From NCBI RefSeq assembly GCF_000226215.1, contig NZ_AGFF01000007.1:186001-250000 (forward strand): a DNA stretch of 64,000 nt, in the 5' to 3' direction. The position numbers and the translations under genes are program-made. Below, piece by piece: positions 37,620 to 45,018 of the stretch; position 1 is the first letter of the stretch; every line of letters begins with the position of its first letter. The notes beneath the pieces were generated by a model, which was not told the origin of the DNA, did no database searches, and was given only the letters and a program-made list of their open reading frames with translations. Source of the DNA: Dietzia alimentaria 72. GTDB lineage: Bacteria; Actinomycetota; Actinomycetes; Mycobacteriales; Mycobacteriaceae.

Positions 37620-38606
37620 ATGACGCCCAACGCTGAGTCCGAGACCCGACCCACCGTTGTCCTGCTCACCGCCGACGGCGTGCTGCCACCGACCGGCCTC
37701 GATGAGGTCCGCGAGGTCGCCGACGTGCGCGAATGCACCGCGGACACCCTCGCGGAGGCGTTACCAGGAGCCGAGATCCTGTGGGTTTGGGACATCTTCT
37801 CCGGAGCCCTCGCCTCCGCCTGGCACGCCGCCGACGCCCTGCGCTGGATTCACGTGGCCGCCGCCGGGGTGGACAAGCTGCTATTCGACGAATTGAGAGA
37901 CTCCGACGTCCTGGTGACCAATGCCAAGGGCGTGTTCGACGGGCCCATCGCCGAGTATGTGCTGGCCTGCGTCATGGCCCACGACAAGCTCCTGCACCAG
38001 ACCGAGGCCCTGCAGCGGGCGGGCGTCTGGCGTCATCGCGAGACCACCCGGGTCGCGGGCCGGCGGGCACTGGTGGTGGGAACCGGCGGGATCGGACGGG
38101 CCACCGCGCGTCTCCTCCGGGCGGTCGGGCTCGACGTCCGCGGGGCGGGGCGGAGACAGCGTGACGACGACGAGGACTTCGGCACCGTCCTGGATTCGGC
38201 CCGCCTGGCCGAGCACCTGGGCGAGGTGGACCACCTCGTGATGGTGGCACCCCTGACCGACGCCACACGCGGGATGCTCGGGCCCGCCGAGCTCGCGGCA
38301 TTGCCCGACGGCGCCCACGTGGTGAACGTGGGCCGCGGTGAGCTCGTGGACCAGCAGGCGCTCTCGGACGAGATCGCGACCGGCAGGCTCGAGGCGCATC
38401 TGGACGTCCTCGTCGTCGAGCCCCTCCCCGAGGCGGACCCGCTCTGGACGCTCGAGGGCGCGTACATCAGCCCGCACATGTCTGGTGACGTGACCGGCTG
38501 GCGTGACACCCTCTCCGAGCAGTTCCGCCGCCACCTGCGCACATGGCTGTCCGGCGGCGACCCGGGCCCGGCGATCGACAAGGGTCGAGGATACGCGAGC
38601 GGCTGA
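37620..38606 (+). CDS. D-isomer-specific 2-hydroxyacid dehydrogenase
   Basis: NAD(P)-dependent dehydrogenase of 328 residues in the phosphoglycerate/glyoxylate-hydroxypyruvate reductase family. The Rossmann motif is VVGTGGIGRATARLL, the catalytic Arg lies in VNVGRGELVD, a Glu in VVEPLPEADPLW and the His in YISPHMSGD. The adenine-loop region carries Gly-Arg-Arg, suggesting NADPH preference. It would interconvert a 2-oxoacid and a D-2-hydroxyacid, which pairs logically with the FAD-linked D-2-hydroxyacid dehydrogenase opposite. It lies 80 bp before ectD on the same strand. Confidence 0.85.
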   Translation: MTPNAESETRPTVVLLTADGVLPPTGLDEVREVADVRECTADTLAEALPGAEILWVWDIFSGALASAWHAADALRWIHVAAAGVDKLLFDELRDSDVLVTNAKGVFDGPIAEYVLACVMAHDKLLHQTEALQRAGVWRHRETTRVAGRRALVVGTGGIGRATARLLRAVGLDVRGAGRRQRDDDEDFGTVLDSARLAEHLGEVDHLVMVAPLTDATRGMLGPAELAALPDGAHVVNVGRGELVDQQALSDEIATGRLEAHLDVLVVEPLPEADPLWTLEGAYISPHMSGDVTGWRDTLSEQFRRHLRTWLSGGDPGPAIDKGRGYASG

Positions 38607-38686
38607 CCGGTTGTCAGTGTTCACAGCCCCTTCTACGGTCGGATTCAGGACGCGAAAAGTAAGCGTCACCGACCGAGAGGAGAACC

Positions 38687-39550
38687 ATGACACTGGCCGT
38701 CGATGACTACACAACCCGTGTGAGCGGAGCTCCGGCCATCCTCGACCGTCCGGACCCGGTGGTGTGGTCCGGGACCGACGACCCCGAGATCGCCCGCTTC
38801 GCCGACCGCGGATACATCCAGCGTGAGGGCGCTCTCGACGGCGCGCAGGTCGATGCCTGCCTCGAGGAGATGCGGCGGATCGGCTCTGACCCCGCCATGG
38901 CCGACGACCCCCGCGTCATCCGCGAGTCCGGCAGTGAGGCAGTGCGCTCGATCTTCGACGTGCACGAGCTGAGCGACGTGGTGTGGGAGGCGGTCAACCG
39001 CTCCGGCGCCATCGAGCTGGCCCGCGAGATCCTCGGCTCCGACGTCTACGTCCACCAGAGCCGCCTCAACTACAAGCCGGGCTTCGCGGGCGGCGCCTTC
39101 TACTGGCACTCGGATTTCGAGACCTGGCACGCCGAGGACGGCATGCCCCGACCACGCGCCTGCAGCGCCTCGCTCGCGCTGACCCGCAACGAGGTCTACA
39201 ACGGGCCGCTGATGATCATGCCCGGCACCCAGAAATACTTCGTCCAGTGCGCTGGCGAAACCCCGGATGACTACTACCGGGAGTCGCTCGTCTCCACCAC
39301 GCCCCGGGTGGGCGTGCCGTCGGAGGAGCACATCGCCGAGTTGTACCGCTCGCACGGACTCGACGTCCTCACCGGCGGCGCCGGGTCCATGACCATGTTC
39401 GACTGCAACGCCCTGCACGCCTCCGGCGGCAACATCACGCCGATCCCGCGAGCGAACGTCTTTGTGGTGTTCAACAGCGTGGAGAACGGGCTGTCCGAGC
39501 CGTACGCGGGGACCCCGCCGAGGCCGGAATTCCTCGCCCGCCGGCCCTGA
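38687..39550 (+). CDS. ectD: Ectoine hydroxylase EctD (orphan)
   Basis: Fe(II)/2-oxoglutarate dioxygenase of the PhyH superfamily, 287 residues, that converts ectoine to 5-hydroxyectoine. The EctD signature F-x-W-H-S-D-F-E-T-W-H-x-E-D-G-M-P occurs intact at residues 138-154. Iron ligands are His141, Asp143 and His244 (ALHASGGN), and the substrate-side QSRLNYKPGF and NGPLMIMPG segments are also present. A GAGGAG SD precedes the ATG. No ectABC genes are in the window, so the enzyme either hydroxylates ectoine imported by the EhuBCDA-like system or serves ectABC encoded elsewhere. A dioxygenase on a related substrate remains possible. Confidence 0.86.
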   Translation: MTLAVDDYTTRVSGAPAILDRPDPVVWSGTDDPEIARFADRGYIQREGALDGAQVDACLEEMRRIGSDPAMADDPRVIRESGSEAVRSIFDVHELSDVVWEAVNRSGAIELAREILGSDVYVHQSRLNYKPGFAGGAFYWHSDFETWHAEDGMPRPRACSASLALTRNEVYNGPLMIMPGTQKYFVQCAGETPDDYYRESLVSTTPRVGVPSEEHIAELYRSHGLDVLTGGAGSMTMFDCNALHASGGNITPIPRANVFVVFNSVENGLSEPYAGTPPRPEFLARRP

Positions 39551-39567
39551 TCCAGCCCCGATCCGGC

Positions 39568-40491
39568 TCAGGCCAGGCGCTCGGGCGGCGCCAGTCCCAG
39601 CTCAAGCGCGGCCTCCCTGAACGCTTCGATGAAGGCCTGCAACGGCCCGCGGCGACCGTCCCGTATGCGGTGCGTGATGGACACGGTCCTGGTAAGGGGA
39701 TCGCTCAACGGGAGCACGTCGACGTTCGCCGAGGATGTGCTCAGACCCAGGTCGGAGGCGAGGGTCACGCCGAGACCGGCTGAGACAAGTGCCAGCGCCG
39801 TGGACTGCTCACCGGCCTCGTGGCGGACATCGGGTTCGAAACCGGCGTCCCGGCAGGCGATACGGACAGCCCGCCCGTAGTGCGAGCGCGGGTGGGCGAT
39901 CACCCAAGGAGCAGCGGCCAGATCGGCCAGGGAGGCCTTCTCGGACTGCAACGAACCGCGGGGGACCACCGCATGCAGGGTCTCTACCGCGATCGGTACG
40001 CGCGCGAGATCGGGCACGTCCGCCATCAGGTAGGTGGAGTAGTCGAGTACGAACGACAGGTCGAGCGAGCCGTCGCGGACCGCTCCGGTTGTGTCTTCCG
40101 GCGCGAGTTCCCGAGAACGCACCGCGATGCCCGGATGATCGCGCGCCAACACCCGGATCCCCGCCGGCAGCAGCGTCGTGGCGACCGAAGCCCAGACCCC
40201 GGCTGTCAACGTGGTGCCGACCCCGGCGCGGGCCGACTCCATGGCGTGGCCGGCGTCCTCCACCGCGGCCAGGATCGTCCGTGCGTGCTCGGCCAGCACC
40301 AGGCCGGCGTCGGTGAGGGCGATGCCGCGGCCACGCCGTTCGAACAGGGCGGTCCCCGCCTCCCGTTCGAGGAGCGCAAGCTGCTGCGACACCGCCGAGA
40401 CGGTGTAGTCCAGTGCGGCGGCCACCGCGGTCACGGTCGACCGCCGCTCCAGTTCGCGGAGCAACCTGAGGCGGTGCAGGGACGGCTCCAT
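39568..40491 (-). CDS. LysR-family transcriptional regulator
   Basis: LTTR of 307 residues from the ATG at 40491. The N-terminal winged helix (LHRLRLLRELERRSTVTAVAAALDYTVSAVSQQLALLEREAG) is followed by the periplasmic-binding-protein-like effector domain with the usual GLGVTLASDLGL segment. It diverges from the amino-acid dehydrogenase gene and converges on ectD. By the LTTR rule it probably controls the divergent dehydrogenase. GGTGG-GGT-CCACC at 40551-40563 in the 165-bp intergenic region is a possible site. Confidence 0.87.
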   Translation of the reverse strand: MEPSLHRLRLLRELERRSTVTAVAAALDYTVSAVSQQLALLEREAGTALFERRGRGIALTDAGLVLAEHARTILAAVEDAGHAMESARAGVGTTLTAGVWASVATTLLPAGIRVLARDHPGIAVRSRELAPEDTTGAVRDGSLDLSFVLDYSTYLMADVPDLARVPIAVETLHAVVPRGSLQSEKASLADLAAAPWVIAHPRSHYGRAVRIACRDAGFEPDVRHEAGEQSTALALVSAGLGVTLASDLGLSTSSANVDVLPLSDPLTRTVSITHRIRDGRRGPLQAFIEAFREAALELGLAPPERLA

Positions 40492-40656
40492 GAACAGCAG
40501 CGTAGGACGGGAACGCGGCCGGGGGAGCGGACCGTGCAGGAAAAGTGAAAGGTGGGGTCCACCAAATACCTCTAGACCCGGTGCCACCTGCGGGTTCATG
40601 CTTGGGGTGCAGCCCCGAACCGGGCTTTTCCCTTATCGTCCAAGGAGGCGAGCGCC

Positions 40657-41886
40657 TTGACTTCTCTCGAGATTCCCGGCACCACACCGAGCCAGACGGG
40701 CGCCCTCGCGGCGAGCCCGGCCGGCGGCACGTCGCCCACCCGTGAGCCGTATCTGCGGCTGCACTGGGAGGACGATCAGACCGGAGCTCGCGGCTATCTC
40801 GTTGTGGACACGCTTGTCGGTGGCCTGGCCACCGGCGGCACTCGCATGCGCGCTGGCTGCACCATGCGTGAGGTCGAGGATCTGGCTCGCGGGATGACCC
40901 GCAAGACCGCCGCGTTCGACCTACCGATCGGTGGTGCGAAGGGGGGAATCGACTTTGATCCGAAGGACCCGCGCGCGGTGGACGTGCTGACCCGCTTCTT
41001 CGAGGCCATGCACCCGTTCCTCGACCGGCACTGGGTGACCGCCGAGGACCTGGGCGTGACGCAGCAACTCATCGACGAGGTGTTCGCCCGCCTCGGGATG
41101 CGCCAGTCGTACCACGCGGCCATCGAACGTTCGACGAACCGTGCGGCCACGGCCGAGCGCATCTACCGGGGTCTGAACGCAGAGGTCCCGGGCGGTCTGC
41201 TCGGCGACGTGATCGGTGGCTACGGAGTGGCCCAGGCCTGCCTGGCCGCGGCGTATGTCCGCGGGATGGAGGTCGAGCGCACCTCGGTCGCGGTCCAAGG
41301 GGTGGGCACCATGGGCGGTGGCGCGGCCTGGTACCTGCATGAGGCGGGAATGCGGGTGGTCGCACTAGCTGACGCCGGTGGCACCCTCTATGACCCCGCG
41401 GGCCTGGATGTGCCAGCACTGCTGGAGACGCGGGACCGCTACGGCGAGATAGACCGCGCTGCCGTGCCCGCCCGGGTGCGGCAGATGGGCCGCGACGAGA
41501 TCCTGGGTATGGATGTGGACATCCTGGTCCCGGCGGCGGTCTCGTACGCGATCACGGCGCAGAACTGTGTCCGGGTGACCGCTCCGATCGTGGTGGAGGC
41601 CGCGAACGCTGCCACCACGATGGATGCCGAGCTCGACCTCACCGCTCGCGGCATCGCCGTACTACCCGACTTCGTGGCCAACGCTGGCGCCGTGGCCTGG
41701 GCATGGTGGCTCATTCTCGGTGAAGTCGACGAACAGCCTGAGTCTTCTTTCCTGCGACTCAGCAGGGAGATGACGGCCAAGGTCGCAGATCTTCTCACCG
41801 GGTGGGTGCCCGCCGACGGCCCGCTGCGCTGGGCGGCTGACGTATCAGGCGTGGTCCGTCAGGTCCCTCCGATTACGGTTCCCTGA
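40657..41886 (+). CDS. Glu/Leu/Phe/Val dehydrogenase
   Basis: NAD(P)-dependent oxidative deaminase of 409 residues from a TTG start with an AAGGAGG SD. The glycine-rich substrate loop with catalytic Lys is GGAKGGIDFDPKDPRA, preceded by the RKTAAFDLP segment. A Rossmann segment VQGVGTMGGGAAWYL and the LPDFVANAGAVAWAWW region follow. The family includes glutamate, leucine and phenylalanine dehydrogenases, and the residues seen do not settle the substrate. It may recycle amino nitrogen, such as glutamate made by the nearby aminotransferase. Confidence 0.82.
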   Translation: MTSLEIPGTTPSQTGALAASPAGGTSPTREPYLRLHWEDDQTGARGYLVVDTLVGGLATGGTRMRAGCTMREVEDLARGMTRKTAAFDLPIGGAKGGIDFDPKDPRAVDVLTRFFEAMHPFLDRHWVTAEDLGVTQQLIDEVFARLGMRQSYHAAIERSTNRAATAERIYRGLNAEVPGGLLGDVIGGYGVAQACLAAAYVRGMEVERTSVAVQGVGTMGGGAAWYLHEAGMRVVALADAGGTLYDPAGLDVPALLETRDRYGEIDRAAVPARVRQMGRDEILGMDVDILVPAAVSYAITAQNCVRVTAPIVVEAANAATTMDAELDLTARGIAVLPDFVANAGAVAWAWWLILGEVDEQPESSFLRLSREMTAKVADLLTGWVPADGPLRWAADVSGVVRQVPPITVP

Positions 41887-41898
41887 CGGAGTCGTCAG
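41883..41898. terminator. Short hairpin between convergent dehydrogenase and kstR
   Basis: CTGACG-GAGT-CGTCAG covers both stop codons of the two convergent genes. The stem is only 6 bp, so termination strength is doubtful. Confidence 0.4.
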
Positions 41899-42605
41899 CG
41901 GTCGAGCGGGGCCTCGGAATCGCCGTTCCCGCTCGCGATCGCGTTGTGCAGGCGTGCGCGCCGGGGCGAGTCGTCGGTGCCCAGGATGAGGTCGATGGTC
42001 ATACCGAGCCGGGCGCTGACGTCTGCGGCCGTGGAGCGCCGGGTCAACCAGGAGACGAGGTTGGACATCCACACGTCCGAGATGACACGTGCGATCGACA
42101 GTTGCACCTCGTCGGGCTCGCCCTGGGCCATCGCGCGGGCGATCATGCGGTCCATGTAGAAGGCCACTTCTTCGACCTCGGTGGCCACGGACGCGTCGGC
42201 GAACATGAACGCGCGGGTCATGGCCTCGGTGAGGTTGGGCTGGCTCTGCATGGACTTGGTGATCATGTCCACCACGACCTTCATGCGTTCCTGGGCGGTG
42301 TCGCCGGGCGGGGCGCTGCGCTCGGTGCGCTGGTCCAGCCGACGGAACTCGCGGGCCAGGGCGGAGGTCAGCAGATGCACCTTGGAAGGGAAGTAGCGGT
42401 AGAGGGTGCCCACGGCGACCTCGGCCTTCTCTGCAACGGCGCGCATCTGTACGGCCTCGTACCCGCCCTTGGCGGCGAGGGCGAGCGTGGCGTCGAGGAT
42501 CCGACGACGACGCTCCCGCTGTGACGACGTGGAAGGCTCGTCACCCCGGGTGGCGGGGCCCGACGGGGTGGGGTCGGAGCCGGTCTCGATCGAGCTCTTG
42601 GTCAT
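41895..42605 (-). CDS. kstR: Cholesterol-catabolism repressor KstR
   Basis: TetR-family repressor of 236 residues. The N-terminal RRRRILDATLALAAKGGYEAVQMRAVAEKAEVAVGTLYRYFPSKVHLL helix-turn-helix and the PNLTEAMTRAFMFAD and ISDVWMSNLVSWLTRR stretches match mycobacterial KstR (Rv3574), which releases DNA on binding a 3-oxo-steroid-CoA. The ATG at 42605 has an AGAAGG SD. It is divergent from fadE34, exactly as in M. tuberculosis, with two KstR boxes in the shared region, so it is autoregulated. Confidence 0.94.
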   Translation of the reverse strand: MTKSSIETGSDPTPSGPATRGDEPSTSSQRERRRRILDATLALAAKGGYEAVQMRAVAEKAEVAVGTLYRYFPSKVHLLTSALAREFRRLDQRTERSAPPGDTAQERMKVVVDMITKSMQSQPNLTEAMTRAFMFADASVATEVEEVAFYMDRMIARAMAQGEPDEVQLSIARVISDVWMSNLVSWLTRRSTAADVSARLGMTIDLILGTDDSPRRARLHNAIASGNGDSEAPLDR

Positions 42606-42688
42606 CCAGAACCTTCTGCGCTGTCGGATCAGTGTGATGGTCTGTGTGTGGGGCCCGGGTATACAGGTTTGGCCCCGCTCGTGCATTC

Positions 42689-42716
42689 TAGAACACGTTT
42701 CCTAGAACAGGTTCTA
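42689..42716. promoter_or_regulatory. Tandem KstR boxes in kstR-fadE34 divergent promoter
   Basis: Two adjoining sites fit the KstR pattern T-N2-AAC-N2-GTT-N2-A: TAGAACACGTTTCC (42689-42702, last base off) and TAGAACAGGTTCTA (42703-42716, perfect). A -10-like TATTAT (42715-42720) for fadE34 overlaps the second. TAGAAT on the minus strand (42690-42685) overlaps the first and suits kstR. Confidence 0.85.
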
Positions 42717-42792
42717 TTATGTCGAGGAGAGCGTGGACCGGAGTGTCCACGTAGGTCAGGTACACCACCCCAGTCGCGCCGAGGAGCACCCC

Positions 42793-44964
42793 GTGAGCAT
42801 CGCCACCACCCCGGATCAGACCGAGATCCAGAACTCGATCAAGGCCTGGGCTAAGTCCGCCAATCCAGTGGACACGGTACGCGCCCAGGAGAACGACCCC
42901 GACGCCTGGAAGGCCTTGTGGTCCCAGCTGGCCGAGCTCGGCCTCTTCGGGGTGGCGGTGGCGGAGGAGTTCGGTGGTGCCGGTGCCGAGATCGTGGATC
43001 TCGCCTGCATGCTCGAGGCCGCGACGGCTCGCATGGCACCCGGCCCGGTTCTGTCGACGGCCGTGACCGGCGTGCTGGTCTCCCGCGCCGGCGGTGCGGT
43101 GGCCCAGGCGCTCGGGGAGAAGATCGCCGAAGGCGGCCTGCCCGTCGGCATCTGCCTGGGCATCGGCGTGGCAACTCTGGACGGATCTGGCGCGGTCACC
43201 GGTGACCCGGGCCTCGCCTACGGCGGCACCACGGGCGGCGGTCTGCTGCTTCCCGTCGAGATCGACGGCGGCACTCGCTGGGCGCTGCTCGATGCCGGAA
43301 CCGAGGGTGTCAGCGTGACCGCGGCGACCCCGTTCGACATCTCCGCTTCTCTCGGTCACGTGAGCCTGGAGGGCGTGCAGGTCCCGGCAGACCGGATCCT
43401 CGAGGGGATCACCACGGACGACGTCCATCAGCTGTTCGTGACCCTCGCTGCCGCCGAAGCCGCCGGTGTGGCCGAGTACACGCTCACCACCTCGGTGGAC
43501 TATGCCAAGATCCGCGAACAGTTCGGCCGCACCATCGGCTCCTTCCAGTCCATCAAGCACCTCGCCGCCGACATGCTGTGCCGGACCGAGCAGGTCCGAG
43601 CGCTCGCCTGGGATGCAGCCGTCGCGGCCGAGGACATGGGCACCGAGGACTCCGAGTTGGCCGTGGCCGCGTCGGTGGCCGGTGCGCTCGCTTTTGACAA
43701 CGCCGTGCGTAACTCACAGGACTGCATCCAGATCCTCGGCGGCATCGGGTTCACGTTCGAGCACGATGCCCACTTCTACATGCGCCGGGCGAGCGCACTA
43801 CGCCAGGCGATCGGTGGTGCATCCCGCTGGCGCCGCTCGCTCGCCGACCTCACGCTGGCGGGCAGGCGACGCCACCTGGACATCGATCTCTCCGAGATCG
43901 AGGGCATCGACGCCAAGCGCGAGGAGATCAAGGCCCTGGTGGCCAAGGTCGCCGCCGTGGACGGCGACGAGCGCAAGCAGGCTCTGGCCGACACCGGGCT
44001 GTTCATGCCCCACCTGCCCGAGCCGTGGGGCCTGGGTGCGTCGCCGGCCGAGCAGCTCATGATCGACGAGGAACTCGAGGCCGCGGGAGTGGCCCGCCAC
44101 GACATCACCATCGGCGGCTGGGCCGTCCCGACGATCCTTCAGGCGGCTCCCGAGCACGCCGATCTCCTGGTCCGCGACACCATGGCCGGGAAGGTCAAGT
44201 GGTGCCAGCTGTTCTCGGAGCCCGGCGCCGGCTCAGACCTGGCCGCGCTGCGCGCCACCGCGGAGAAGGTCGACGGTGGTTGGAAGCTCAACGGTCAGAA
44301 GGTGTGGACCTCGCTGGCACGCGAGGCCGACTGGGCCATGTGCCTGGCGCGCACCGACAAGGACGCGCCCAAGCACAAGGGCATCACCTACTTCCTCGTG
44401 GACATGCGCTCCGAGGGCATCCGCACCTCGCCGCTGCGCGAGATCACAGGCGAGGCGCTGTTCAACGAGGTGTACCTCGAGGACCTCTTCGTGCCGGACG
44501 AATTCCAGGTGGGCACGGTCAACGAAGGGTGGAAGATCGCCCGCACCACGCTCGCCAACGAGCGCGTGGCCATGGGTGGCGGCTCGTCGCTCGGTGACGC
44601 GGCCGAGGAGATCATCGGCCTCATCGAGACCGCCGGGGTCGCCGGCGACGCACTGGTCTTGGACGAGCTCGGCAAGCACATCGCCGACGGCGTGGTGGGG
44701 AACCTGCTCGACCTGCGGACCGCCCTGCGCAGTCTCACCGGGTCCGGCCCGGGCGCGGAGTCCTCGGTCCGCAAGATCGTGGGCGTGCGCCACCGCCAGG
44801 ACGTTGCGGAGTTCGGGCTCGAACTCACCGGAACCCGCGGCGTCGAGTTCACCGAGCAGGGGCGCAAGTTCCTCATGGTGCGTTGCCTCTCGATCGCCGG
44901 TGGCACCGAGCAGGTGCTGCTCAACGTCGTGGGCGAGCGCATCCTCGGCCTGCCGCGCGACTAG
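42793..44964 (+). CDS. fadE34: FadE34-type two-domain steroid acyl-CoA dehydrogenase
   Basis: Acyl-CoA dehydrogenase of 723 residues made of two tandem ACAD modules, as in M. tuberculosis FadE34 (Rv3573c, ChsE3), which acts on the steroid side-chain CoA thioester. The N-half ends with IQILGGIGFTFEHDAHFYMRRA; the C-half begins near residue 375 and carries LFSEPGAGSDLAALRA, NGQKVWTSLA and the terminal VRCLSIAGGTEQVLLNVVGERILGLPR. The GTG at 42793 has a GAGGAG SD. It is the first gene of a probable five-gene side-chain operon under KstR control. Confidence 0.9.
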   Translation: MSIATTPDQTEIQNSIKAWAKSANPVDTVRAQENDPDAWKALWSQLAELGLFGVAVAEEFGGAGAEIVDLACMLEAATARMAPGPVLSTAVTGVLVSRAGGAVAQALGEKIAEGGLPVGICLGIGVATLDGSGAVTGDPGLAYGGTTGGGLLLPVEIDGGTRWALLDAGTEGVSVTAATPFDISASLGHVSLEGVQVPADRILEGITTDDVHQLFVTLAAAEAAGVAEYTLTTSVDYAKIREQFGRTIGSFQSIKHLAADMLCRTEQVRALAWDAAVAAEDMGTEDSELAVAASVAGALAFDNAVRNSQDCIQILGGIGFTFEHDAHFYMRRASALRQAIGGASRWRRSLADLTLAGRRRHLDIDLSEIEGIDAKREEIKALVAKVAAVDGDERKQALADTGLFMPHLPEPWGLGASPAEQLMIDEELEAAGVARHDITIGGWAVPTILQAAPEHADLLVRDTMAGKVKWCQLFSEPGAGSDLAALRATAEKVDGGWKLNGQKVWTSLAREADWAMCLARTDKDAPKHKGITYFLVDMRSEGIRTSPLREITGEALFNEVYLEDLFVPDEFQVGTVNEGWKIARTTLANERVAMGGGSSLGDAAEEIIGLIETAGVAGDALVLDELGKHIADGVVGNLLDLRTALRSLTGSGPGAESSVRKIVGVRHRQDVAEFGLELTGTRGVEFTEQGRKFLMVRCLSIAGGTEQVLLNVVGERILGLPRD

Positions 44965-45018
44965 TTCGCCAACCTCTTACTGCACACCCCTCCCAGACCC
45001 GAACAGGACTGATCCCCC

